DNA of 64,000 bases. It comes from JALORV01 sp963712485. GTDB taxonomy: Bacteria; Pseudomonadota; Gammaproteobacteria; Burkholderiales; Burkholderiaceae_F. The stretch is taken from positions 1 to 64,000 of the forward strand of contig CAVQID010000072.1 in NCBI GenBank assembly GCA_963712485.1. Reading direction: 5' to 3'. The position numbers were made by a program, and so were the translations under genes. Below, one piece after another: positions 27,219 to 34,808 of this stretch (its first letter is position 1; every line of letters starts with the position of its first letter). The notes beneath the pieces are model-generated. The model saw only the letters and a list, made by a program, of their open reading frames with translations. It was not told the origin of the DNA and made no database searches.

Positions 27219-27647
27219 ATGACCGACGCCGACCCCTCCCCGGTTCCCTCGTCCCGCGAGTTCACGATGCTCGGCATCACCTATGGCCTGTTTGCGATCG
27301 GGCTGGTGATGTTCTGGCCGGCTTTCATCGGCCTCGTCATCGCGTACGTCAAGCGTGCCGACGTCGACGGCACGTTCCTCGCGTCACACTACAGCTGGCT
27401 GGTGCGGACGTTCTGGTGGTGGATCGGATGGTTTGCGCTGGCGATCGCCGGCATGGTGGCGATGGTGCTGCCGGCGGCGATCGACATGGGGCGCGCGATG
27501 CGGGCCACCGACGTGATGACTCTGCCGTGGGAGATGCTGGGCGGCGCCATCGCCGGCGGCACCGTCATCGCGATCGTCTGGTGCTGGGTCGTTTACCGGT
27601 TGATACGGGGCACGCTGCGGCTGGCGGACGGACGTCCGGTCCCCTGA
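27219..27647 (+). CDS. Small membrane protein, DUF4870-like
   Basis: A 142-residue integral membrane protein with three hydrophobic segments: about residues 18-46 (GITYGLFAIGLVMFWPAFIG), 66-90 (WWWIGWFALAIAGMVAMVLP) and 107-128 (GGAIAGGTVIAIVWCWVVYR). HYSWLVRTFWWW between the first two resembles DUF4870/YtxG-type small membrane proteins. The function is unknown. ATG 27219 was preferred over GTG 27210. The gene ends 8 bp before the 30-bp palindrome. Confidence 0.68.
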   Translation: MTDADPSPVPSSREFTMLGITYGLFAIGLVMFWPAFIGLVIAYVKRADVDGTFLASHYSWLVRTFWWWIGWFALAIAGMVAMVLPAAIDMGRAMRATDVMTLPWEMLGGAIAGGTVIAIVWCWVVYRLIRGTLRLADGRPVP

Positions 27648-27654
27648 GGGCCAA

Positions 27655-27684
27655 GGCCAAGTTGACGTTAACGTCAACTTGGCC
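27655..27684. promoter_or_regulatory. 30-bp perfect palindrome, LiuR-type operator
   Basis: The half-site GGCCAAGTTGACGTT is followed immediately by its exact reverse complement, giving 30 bp of uninterrupted dyad symmetry. The core TTGACGTTAACGTCAA recurs with one change before the MerR gene. TTGACG at 27662-27667 and TAGAGT at 27686-27691 (18 bp apart) could be the promoter, with the palindrome filling the spacer, which is how MerR-family activators bind. It lies 64 bp before the thioesterase start. Confidence 0.75.
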
Positions 27685-27748
27685 GTAGAGTCGTTCTCCT
27701 GCGCGGGACTGCCCGCGCCATGTTCGGCATTGCGCCCGCGCCGCTTCC

Positions 27749-28201
27749 GTGTCGTTCACTGCTGCCAACCCGGCTTACGCCGCGCGCGTGCGCGACTCGT
27801 TCGCACGCCAGGCGGCAATGCAGCTGATCGGCGCGCGTCTTACCGACGTCGAGCCCGGGCGCTGCGTCATCGAGCTGGCGGTACGGCAGGACCTCACACA
27901 GCAGCACGGCTTCGTGCATGGCGGGATCGTCGGCATGATCGCCGACAGTGCCGGTGGCTACGCCGGCTTCACGCTGATGCCCGCCGACGCCAGCGTCCTT
28001 ACCGTCGAATACAAGATCAACATGCTGGCGCCGGCGACCGGCGACGTACTGGTGGCGACCGGCGAGGTGCTGAAGGCCGGCCGGACGCTGTCGATCGTCC
28101 GTGCGGAGGTCGTCGCGCTGCAAGGTGACCGGAAAGTGCGCGTGGCAGCCATGCAGCAGACGTTGATGGTGATGCACGGCGTCGCCGACGAAAAGATATG
28201 A
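27749..28201 (+). CDS. PaaI family (hot-dog) thioesterase
   Basis: A 150-residue hot-dog-fold acyl-CoA thioesterase. The catalytic loop motif QQHGFVHGGIVGMIADSAGG (residues about 51-70) carries the His-Gly-Gly and Asp of the PaaI/YbgC-like group; VEYKINMLAPATGDVLVATG is the conserved second strand pair. It starts with GTG at 27749, downstream of the LiuR-type palindrome and 16 bp before isovaleryl-CoA dehydrogenase. It probably releases CoA from a branched-chain acyl-CoA, protecting the CoA pool during leucine breakdown. Confidence 0.85.
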   Translation: MSFTAANPAYAARVRDSFARQAAMQLIGARLTDVEPGRCVIELAVRQDLTQQHGFVHGGIVGMIADSAGGYAGFTLMPADASVLTVEYKINMLAPATGDVLVATGEVLKAGRTLSIVRAEVVALQGDRKVRVAAMQQTLMVMHGVADEKI

Positions 28202-28217
28202 AATCCGAGGAGTTCCG

Positions 28218-29396
28218 ATGCAGCTGCCCGGCCTGAACTTCCAACTTGGCGAGGACATCGACGCGTTGCGCGAGTCGGTGCACGACTTCGCGCAGGCGGA
28301 AATTGCGCCGCGCGCGGCCGAGATCGACCGTACCGACCAGTTTCCGATGGAGCTATGGCGCAAGCTTGGGGATCTCGGCGTTCTCGGCATTACGGTGAGC
28401 GAGGAATACGGCGGCGCCGACATGGGCTACCTCGCCCACATCGTCGCGATGGAGGAAATCTCGCGGGCCAGCGCCTCGATCGGCCTGTCTTACGGCGCGC
28501 ACTCGAACCTGTGCGTAAACCAGATCAAGCGCAACGGCAGTGCGGCGCAGAAGGCGAAGTACCTGCCCAGGCTCGTCAGCGGCGAGCACGTCGGCGCGCT
28601 CGCGATGAGCGAGTCGAACGCGGGGTCCGACGTCGTCGGCATGAAGTTGCGTGCCGACCTCAAGGGGGACCGCTACGTCCTCAACGGCACGAAGATGTGG
28701 ATCACCAACGGACCGGACTGCGACGTGCTTGTCGTCTACGCTAAGACCGATCCGCAGATGGGCGCGCGTGGCATGACCACCTTCATCGTCGAGAAGGGCA
28801 TGAAGGGATTCTCGGTCGCGCAGAAGCTCGACAAGCTGGGCATGCGCGGCTCGCACACCGGCGAACTGGTGTTCGAAAACGTCGAGGTTCCGGCAGAAAA
28901 CATTCTGGGCGACGAAGGGGGCGGCGCCAAGGTGCTGATGAGCGGACTCGACTTCGAGCGCGCGGTGCTGTCGGGCGGACCGCTCGGCATCATGGCCGCC
29001 TGCATGGATGTCGTCGTGCCCTACGTGCACGACCGCCAGCAATTCGGCCAGTCAATTGGCGAGTTCCAACTGATGCAGGGCAAGCTCGCCGACATGTACA
29101 CGACATTGATGGCCTCGCGCGCGTACGTCTATGAAGTCGGCCGCGCTTGCGACCGCGCCACCCCGGAGACCGTGCGCCACATCCGCAAGGACGCCGCCGG
29201 GGCAATACTTTTCGCCTCCGAACGCGCCACCTGGATGGCCGGCGAAGCGATTCAGGCGCTGGGCGGCAACGGCTACATCAACGACTACCCGACCGGCAGG
29301 CTATGGCGGGATGCCAAGCTTTATGAAATCGGGGCCGGAACATCCGAAATCAGAAGAATGCTGATCGGTCGCGAACTCTTCGCAGAAACGATATAA
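28218..29396 (+). CDS. liuA: Isovaleryl-CoA dehydrogenase
   Basis: FAD enzyme oxidising isovaleryl-CoA to 3-methylcrotonyl-CoA in leucine degradation. The 392-residue length is standard. Substrate-type evidence: the catalytic base Glu247 lies in SGLDFERAVLSGGPLG, the relocated position specific to isovaleryl-CoA dehydrogenases, rather than near the C-terminus. ACAD signatures AMSESNAGSDVVGMKL and ALGGNGYINDYPTGR are present. The last ~33 codons (from about 29299) use codons rare elsewhere in this window (AGG, CTA, AGA AGA, ATA), and a second copy of the last 22 codons lies downstream, so the 3' end appears to have been replaced. Confidence 0.93.
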   Translation: MQLPGLNFQLGEDIDALRESVHDFAQAEIAPRAAEIDRTDQFPMELWRKLGDLGVLGITVSEEYGGADMGYLAHIVAMEEISRASASIGLSYGAHSNLCVNQIKRNGSAAQKAKYLPRLVSGEHVGALAMSESNAGSDVVGMKLRADLKGDRYVLNGTKMWITNGPDCDVLVVYAKTDPQMGARGMTTFIVEKGMKGFSVAQKLDKLGMRGSHTGELVFENVEVPAENILGDEGGGAKVLMSGLDFERAVLSGGPLGIMAACMDVVVPYVHDRQQFGQSIGEFQLMQGKLADMYTTLMASRAYVYEVGRACDRATPETVRHIRKDAAGAILFASERATWMAGEAIQALGGNGYINDYPTGRLWRDAKLYEIGAGTSEIRRMLIGRELFAETI

Positions 29397-29467
29397 GGCC
29401 CCGATTCGGTGAGGCTAACGTGAACGCAGTGAACGTTAAGCGAGCAACAGCGAGCGGCCGGAGCCAG
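29397..29467. repeat. 71-bp spacer with two pairs of 7-mer direct repeats
   Basis: Between the two copies of the dehydrogenase 3' end. It contains GTGAACG at 29420 and 29429, then AGCGAGC at 29439 and 29449; the repeats are spaced 9 and 10 bp apart, about one helical turn. AACGT (29417-29421) can also pair with ACGTT (29433-29437). Such directly repeated short boxes resemble arm-type recombinase sites, but no integrase is nearby. Confidence 0.6.
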
Positions 29468-29536
29468 ATAGGAGCCGGGACCTCAGAGATCCGAAGGATG
29501 TTGATCGGTCGGGAACTGTTTGCTGAAACCATGTAG
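29468..29536 (+). pseudogene. Second copy of the isovaleryl-CoA dehydrogenase 3' end (remnant)
   Basis: These 69 bases, read from ATA at 29468 to TAG at 29534-29536, encode IGAGTSEIRRMLIGRELFAE followed by T, M and stop. The real gene ends at 29396 with the same peptide except a final Ile for Met. The DNA copies differ at about 16 of 69 positions, nearly all synonymous. The remnant is out of frame with the intact gene and homology begins abruptly at the Ile codon. It is coding sequence displaced from a dehydrogenase gene, not an independent gene. Confidence 0.85.
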
Positions 29537-29545
29537 GGCTTGGGC

Positions 29546-30058
29546 ATGCATCCCTGGCAGCAGCACCTCGAATCGCTGAAAGCTGGATTCCTGCCGCCGG
29601 GCATGGCCGACGCGGACACGCTCAGGCACATCAGCGGCCTCGAGTTCCTGCAAAGGATGATCCGTGGCGAAATCCCGGTGCCACCGATCGCTGAGACGCT
29701 GGATTTCTACCTGATCGAGGCCGAGCCGGGTCGCGCGGTGTTCCAGGGCCGTCCGGCGCGCGCGCACTACAACCCGATCGCAACGGTTCATGGCGGCTAC
29801 CACGCCACGCTGCTGGACTCTGCGATGGCGTGCGCGGTGCAGACGCTGTGCGAGGCCGGCCGCGCCTATACGACACTCGAGTTCAAGATCCATTGCGTCA
29901 GGGCGCTCACGGAAGCAACAGGTCCGGTGCGCGCGGAGGGAAAGGTGGTATCGAGCGGTCGCCGCATGGCGACCGCCGAAGGCCGGCTGGTCGATGGCGA
30001 AGGACGCCTGTATTCGCACGGCACGACGACCTGCATGCTGTTCGACCTGCAGCCCTAG
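29546..30058 (+). CDS. PaaI family (hot-dog) thioesterase
   Basis: A 170-residue thioesterase with the hot-dog motif YNPIATVHGGYHATLLDSAM (residues about 73-92) and the partner strand YTTLEFKIHCVRALTEATG. It differs from the thioesterase at 27749 by a longer N-terminal helical part (HISGLEFLQRMIRGEIPVPP) typical of DUF4442-like acyl-CoA thioesterases. ATG 29546 was chosen; TTG 29540 is possible. It begins 10 bp after the dehydrogenase remnant, so it may be transcribed with the leucine genes. Confidence 0.85.
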   Translation: MHPWQQHLESLKAGFLPPGMADADTLRHISGLEFLQRMIRGEIPVPPIAETLDFYLIEAEPGRAVFQGRPARAHYNPIATVHGGYHATLLDSAMACAVQTLCEAGRAYTTLEFKIHCVRALTEATGPVRAEGKVVSSGRRMATAEGRLVDGEGRLYSHGTTTCMLFDLQP

Positions 30059-30122
30059 CAGGCCCGGGGCGCGTTCCCCGGCGGCTCATGCGGACGCGCT
30101 CCTCCGGTACGCTTCGAGCCCC

Positions 30123-31127
30123 ATGTCCGCTCCACCACTTCCCGACAACTCGGTCGAACGCTCGCCGCAGATCGAGCGCTACTGGCGCGATTTCTGCATC
30201 GCCACCGGGCTGCCGACGACCACCGCTTACCAGGCCTGGTATTTCGGGGATTCCGCGCCGATGGCGCACGAACTCGTCGAACTCGTGCTGCACGGCCCGA
30301 AGCGCGCCACTGCCGGATTGTCCGAGTTCAACGACCAGATGCCACAGGTCAAGCCGGTGTCCGGCGGCTACTCGGTGGTGACGGAGCACGACGGCACGCC
30401 ACGGGCGGTGATACGCACGACCGTGCTCGAGCGTCGTCCGTTCGCAGAGGTCGATGCCGCGTTTGCATGGGACGAAGGAGAGGGCGACCGTACCCTCGCG
30501 GACTGGAAGAATGGGCACCGCCAGTTCTTCACTCACGAGCTCGCGACGTTCGGGCGCGCGTTCGACGAGTCGATGACCGTCGATCTCGAGCGATTCGAGC
30601 TGCTCTACCCCTTCGAGGCCGCGTTGAATCCGATCGACTGCGGTCCGCGCCTGCTGCCCTGCCCGCTGCCGGGGGCGATGGCAACAAGCGCCGCACTGCA
30701 GTCGCGCTATTACGCCCGCGAGCACGGCTTCGGTGTTTACTTCGAGACCGGGCGCATGGCCGACATCGCGCAGTTTCTCGCACGCTTCGACCCGCAGCGC
30801 GACGGGGTCTGGCTGGCCGTGGACCGCTGTCAAGTATTCGGCACGATCGTCATCGACGGCGGCTCGACCGACGATCCCGACAGTGCCCAGCTGCGCTGGT
30901 TCATCACGGCTGATGAGTTGCGCGGCAAAGGCATGGGACGCCGCCTGATGAGCGCGGCGATGGCGTTCGCACGGGAGCGCTATGCGCGGGTGGTGCTGGG
31001 TACGTTTGCCGGCCTGAACGCCGCCCGCCATCTTTACGAGGACTTCGGCTTTCGCAAGACCCTCGAGCGACCAACGACGCAATGGGGCCCCGAGGTCCTC
31101 GAGCAGCACTGGGAGTGGACTGCATGA
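30123..31127 (+). CDS. ASCH domain - GNAT acetyltransferase fusion
   Basis: A 334-residue two-domain protein. Residues ~10-150 are an ASCH (PUA-like, RNA-binding) domain: WYFGDSAPMAHELVELVLHG, GPKRATAGL and RTTVLERRPFAEVDAAFAWD, then EGDRTLADWKNGHRQFF, the known ASCH pattern. Residues ~180-330 are a GNAT domain with motif A in DELRGKGMGRRLMSAAMAFA and the ending NAARHLYEDFGF. Separate ASCH and GNAT proteins are common; the fusion suggests acetylation of a nucleotide, RNA or modified-base substrate recognised by the ASCH part. The frame is continuous. It overlaps the next gene by four bases (ATGA). Confidence 0.8.
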   Translation: MSAPPLPDNSVERSPQIERYWRDFCIATGLPTTTAYQAWYFGDSAPMAHELVELVLHGPKRATAGLSEFNDQMPQVKPVSGGYSVVTEHDGTPRAVIRTTVLERRPFAEVDAAFAWDEGEGDRTLADWKNGHRQFFTHELATFGRAFDESMTVDLERFELLYPFEAALNPIDCGPRLLPCPLPGAMATSAALQSRYYAREHGFGVYFETGRMADIAQFLARFDPQRDGVWLAVDRCQVFGTIVIDGGSTDDPDSAQLRWFITADELRGKGMGRRLMSAAMAFARERYARVVLGTFAGLNAARHLYEDFGFRKTLERPTTQWGPEVLEQHWEWTA

Positions 31128-31768
31128 GCGTGCTCGGCCTGGGCGCCGAGCAACTGGCCCTGTTCGCGTTTGCCGTGCTGCTGCTCGCGCTGACGCCCGG
31201 ACCGGTATGGATCTACCTGATTTCGCGCACGCTGACCCAGGGGCGGCGTGCCGGGTACTTCTCGCTGATCGGCGTGATGGCCGGAGTTCTGGTCCATCTT
31301 CTTGCTGCGGCGGTTGGACTCTCGGCGCTGCTGCTCGCGCTTCCGGCGGCGTTCGATGCAATCAAGCTGGCGGGTGCCGCGTACCTGATGTGGCTGGCGT
31401 GGAACACGCTGCGCGGCGGCGGGTTCAGTTTCACGCCGCAGCCGCTTGATCCGGTGCCCGATCGCGTCCTGTTTCGGCAGTCCTTGACGGCATCGGTCAT
31501 CAACCCGAAGGTGGCCGTGTTCTACTTGTCGCTGTTTCCGCAGTTTGTCGATCCGGCGGGCGGAGCCGTGCTGCAGCAAAGCCTCGTGCTGGGGGTCGTG
31601 CACGTTTCGGTGTCGACACTGGTCGACGGCGCGCTGGTCACCGTGGCCGGCGCACTGTCGGCGTGGCTGGCCCGGCGGCCCGGCTGGCTGCGGATGCAAC
31701 GCTGGGTCCTCGGCGCGGCCTTCGGCGTCCTCGCGTTCTGGCTCGCGCTGACACCGCGACACCATTAG
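31124..31768 (+). CDS. LysE/RhtB family exporter
   Basis: A 214-residue inner-membrane protein with about six hydrophobic segments. The family signature is LTPGPVWIYLISRTLTQGRR (near residues 21-40), and NPKVAVFYLSLFPQFVDP is the conserved fourth-helix motif. LysE/RhtB proteins export amino acids such as homoserine, threonine or leucine. The start overlaps the stop of the ASCH-GNAT gene (ATGA). Export of leucine or a related metabolite would fit the neighbourhood. Confidence 0.88.
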   Translation: MSVLGLGAEQLALFAFAVLLLALTPGPVWIYLISRTLTQGRRAGYFSLIGVMAGVLVHLLAAAVGLSALLLALPAAFDAIKLAGAAYLMWLAWNTLRGGGFSFTPQPLDPVPDRVLFRQSLTASVINPKVAVFYLSLFPQFVDPAGGAVLQQSLVLGVVHVSVSTLVDGALVTVAGALSAWLARRPGWLRMQRWVLGAAFGVLAFWLALTPRHH

Positions 31769-31773
31769 TCACA

Positions 31774-33591
31774 ATGACGCTCATGTCCGCCGTGGCCTCC
31801 GATATCGTGTTCGACCGCTCGATGCCGTCGCCCGCGCGCATCGCCGGCGCGATCCTGGAAGGCTTCAACCGCCACTACCGGCTGTTCCGCTACGTCGCGC
31901 AGCAGGCGAAGCCGCAGTACGAAAACGGCGAATGGCACCTCATGCGCACGCGTGCACGCGAACGCATCGACTTCTACGACCAGCGCGTGCTCGAGGCGGT
32001 GGCCCGCATCGAGCGCGAGTTCGACCTCGCGTCGCTCGAGGAAACCGAGCACGACGCGCTGTGGCAGGCGGTCAAGCAGCACTACGTCTCGCTCCTCGCC
32101 GAACACCGACAGCCGGAGTGCGCGGAGACGTTTTTCAACTCGGTCTGCACCAAGCTGCTGCACCGCGACTACTTCCGCAACCAGTTCCTGTTCGTGCGGC
32201 CCGGCGTGGCGACCGATTACATGGACTCGGACCCGCCGTCTTACCGCAGCTACTACCCTGCGGCCGGACTGCGTCGGACGCTGCGCCAGATCGTCATCGA
32301 TGCGGGACTGGCGTGCCGCTGGGAGGACGTCGAACGCGACCTGCGGCTCATCATCCGCGCCGTGTGCGAAGCGCACCGCAAGGGCGAAGCATTCCGTCGG
32401 CCCTGGCACGTCGAACCGGACTGCCAGATACAGATCCTGTCGTCGCTCTTCTTCCGCAACAAGGGCGCGTACATCGTCGGGCGGGTGATCAACGGCACGC
32501 GCATCACGCCGGTGGCGGTACCGATCCTGCGCAACGGGCGCGGTCAGCTCTATCTGGACACGGCGCTTTTTACCAGCGACATGCTGGCGACGCTGTTCTC
32601 GTTCACACGCGCCTACTTCCTCGTCGACATGGAAGCGCCGTCGGCCTACATCGACTTCCTGCGCACGATCCTGCCGCACAAGCCGCCGTCGGAGCTCTAC
32701 ACGATGGTGGGGCTGGCCAAGCAGGGCAAGACTCTCTTTTACCGCGACTTCTTGCACCACCTGAAGCACTCGACCGACTCGTTCGTCATCGCGCCCGGCA
32801 TCAAGGGGCTGGTGATGTCGGTGTTCACGCTGCCGTCGTATCCCTACGTGTTCAAGGTGATCAAGGACGTGATCCCGCAGCCCAAGGAAACGGATCGCCA
32901 GCAGATCATGGGCAAGTACCAGCTGGTCAAGCTGCATGACCGCGTCGGCCGCATGGCCGACACCTGGGAGTACTCGCAGGTGACGCTGCCGCGCGCGCGC
33001 TGCTCGGCGGAACTGCTCGAGGAGCTGCGCAACTACTGCCCGAGCCAGCTCGACTTCGGCGACGGCACGGTGACGATCCGGCACGTCTATATCGAGCGGC
33101 GCATGACGCCGCTCAACCTCTACCTGGCCAAGGCGACCGACACTGACCTCGATCACGCGATGCTCGAATACGGCAATGCAATCAAGGAACTGGCCGCGGC
33201 CAACATCTTTCCGGGCGACATGCTGTACAAGAACTTCGGCGTCACCCGGCTGAATCGCGTGGTGTTCTACGACTACGACGAGATCGAGTACATGACCGAC
33301 TGCAACTTTCGCGCTGTGCCGCAGTCGCAGTACGACGACGACGAAATGTCGGCCGAGGCGTGGTATCGCGTCGACAAGCGCGACATGTTTCCCGAACAGT
33401 GGGGCACGTTCCTGCTTGGAGACGACCGCATCCGCGCCGCCTTCCTGAAACACCACGCCGACCTGCTGACGCCCGAATTCTGGAACGCGCGCAAGCAGCG
33501 CATCCAGGACGGACATCTCGAAGACGTGTTTCCGTATCCCCCCGATCGCCGCTTCCGGCGGCGCTTTGCCTCAGAATTCCGTTCAAGCTGA
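31774..33591 (+). CDS. aceK: Isocitrate dehydrogenase kinase/phosphatase
   Basis: Bifunctional enzyme that phosphorylates and dephosphorylates isocitrate dehydrogenase, diverting isocitrate into the glyoxylate shunt during growth on acetate or acetyl-CoA-yielding substrates. The 605-residue length is close to known AceK (about 580-610). Recognisable parts are the regulatory N-terminal domain (RDYFRNQFLFVRPGVATDYM), the ATP-binding TLPSYPYVFKVIKD, and the catalytic segments IFPGDMLYKNFGVTR and VVFYDYDEIEYM. ATG 31774 was chosen 5 bp after the exporter stop. Its place beside leucine catabolism is functionally sensible because that pathway yields acetyl-CoA. Confidence 0.95.
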   Translation: MTLMSAVASDIVFDRSMPSPARIAGAILEGFNRHYRLFRYVAQQAKPQYENGEWHLMRTRARERIDFYDQRVLEAVARIEREFDLASLEETEHDALWQAVKQHYVSLLAEHRQPECAETFFNSVCTKLLHRDYFRNQFLFVRPGVATDYMDSDPPSYRSYYPAAGLRRTLRQIVIDAGLACRWEDVERDLRLIIRAVCEAHRKGEAFRRPWHVEPDCQIQILSSLFFRNKGAYIVGRVINGTRITPVAVPILRNGRGQLYLDTALFTSDMLATLFSFTRAYFLVDMEAPSAYIDFLRTILPHKPPSELYTMVGLAKQGKTLFYRDFLHHLKHSTDSFVIAPGIKGLVMSVFTLPSYPYVFKVIKDVIPQPKETDRQQIMGKYQLVKLHDRVGRMADTWEYSQVTLPRARCSAELLEELRNYCPSQLDFGDGTVTIRHVYIERRMTPLNLYLAKATDTDLDHAMLEYGNAIKELAAANIFPGDMLYKNFGVTRLNRVVFYDYDEIEYMTDCNFRAVPQSQYDDDEMSAEAWYRVDKRDMFPEQWGTFLLGDDRIRAAFLKHHADLLTPEFWNARKQRIQDGHLEDVFPYPPDRRFRRRFASEFRSS

Positions 33592-33602
33592 AGGAGCCCT
33601 CC

Positions 33603-34784
33603 ATGAGCGAACCCATCGTCATCGTTTCCGCCGCCCGCACGCCGATTGGCGGCCTGCTCGGTGATTTTTCCCCGTTGCAGGCCTGGCAGCTGGGCGCCGC
33701 CGCCGTCAATGCCGCGGTGGAGCGCGCCGGGATCGCCGGCGACAGCGTCGACGAGGCACTCCTGGGCTGCTGCCTGATGGCGGGGCAGGGTCAGGCGCCG
33801 GCGCGTCAGGCGGTGCTCGCGGCGGGACTGCCGCAGTCCGTCGGCGCCGTCACCCTGTCCAAGATGTGCGGCTCCGGCATGCGCGCGATGATGTTCGCGC
33901 ACGACATGCTGGCAGCCGGCAGCGCGAATGTCATCGTCGCCGGCGGCATGGAAAGCATGACTAACGCGCCGCACCTGCTGGTCGGCTCGCGCCGGGGCTA
34001 TCGCTACGGCGCGTTCACCACCTACGATCACATGGCGCTCGACGGCCTCGAGGACGCCTACGAGCGCGGCAAGGCGATGGGCGTGTTCGCCGAGCAGTGC
34101 GTGACCAAGTATTCCTTCACGCGCGAGGAACAGGACCGCTTTGCGATTGCCTCGACCGAGCGCGCGCTGAAGGCCAATACCGACGGCAGTTTCGCCTGGG
34201 AGATCGCCCCGGTGAAAGTGCCGGGCAAGGGCGGCGACGTCTCGGTCGACAAGGACGAGCAGCCGTTCAAGGCCAAGCTCGACAAGATCCCGGGCCTGAA
34301 GCCCGCCTTCAAGAAGGACGGCACGATCACCGCCGCGAACGCTTCGTCGATCTCCGACGGTGCGGCAGCCTTGGTGCTGATGCGCGAATCGACCGCCGCG
34401 AAGTTCGGCCGGAAGCCGATAGCGCGCATCCTTGCGCACTCGGTGCACGCACAGGCACCGGAGTGGTTCACGACCGCGCCGATTGGCGCGATCAACAAGG
34501 TGCTGGCGAAAACCGGCTGGAAGCCCGCCGATGTCCACATGTGGGAGGTGAATGAGGCCTTTGCCGCCGTGACGATGGCGGCGATGAAGGAACTCAATCT
34601 GCCGCACGACAAGGTCAACATTCACGGCGGGGCGTGCGCGCTAGGACACCCGATCGGCGCCTCGGGTGCGCGTATCGTCGTCACGCTGCTCGGCGCGCTG
34701 CGCAAGACCGGCGGCAAACGCGGCGTGGCGGCCCTGTGCATCGGCGGCGGCGAGGCGACTGCGCTGGCGCTCGAACTCGTCTAG
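33603..34784 (+). CDS. Acetyl-CoA acetyltransferase (thiolase)
   Basis: A 393-residue biosynthetic-type thiolase, reversibly cleaving acetoacetyl-CoA to two acetyl-CoA. The acyl-accepting Cys89 is in TLSKMCGSGMRAMM; NEAFAAV and the second active-site pair His/Cys in HGGACALGHPIGASGARI are present. It follows aceK by 11 bp with AAGGAGCCC upstream. Together with HMG-CoA lyase (53.5 kb) it would complete leucine breakdown to acetyl-CoA once acetoacetate is activated; no CoA-transferase was found in the window. Confidence 0.92.
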   Translation: MSEPIVIVSAARTPIGGLLGDFSPLQAWQLGAAAVNAAVERAGIAGDSVDEALLGCCLMAGQGQAPARQAVLAAGLPQSVGAVTLSKMCGSGMRAMMFAHDMLAAGSANVIVAGGMESMTNAPHLLVGSRRGYRYGAFTTYDHMALDGLEDAYERGKAMGVFAEQCVTKYSFTREEQDRFAIASTERALKANTDGSFAWEIAPVKVPGKGGDVSVDKDEQPFKAKLDKIPGLKPAFKKDGTITAANASSISDGAAALVLMRESTAAKFGRKPIARILAHSVHAQAPEWFTTAPIGAINKVLAKTGWKPADVHMWEVNEAFAAVTMAAMKELNLPHDKVNIHGGACALGHPIGASGARIVVTLLGALRKTGGKRGVAALCIGGGEATALALELV

Positions 34785-34808
34785 CGATCGCAGCGCGCGT
34801 TTAGCTCC

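Noticed and set aside
29411..29441. Integron attC-like pair: GGCTAAC at 29413-29419 and GTTAAGC at 29435-29441
   Set aside because: The right box fits the GTTRRRY core but the left one does not fit RYYYAAC, and only about 15 bp separate them, far less than a real attC site. No integrase or gene cassettes are nearby.
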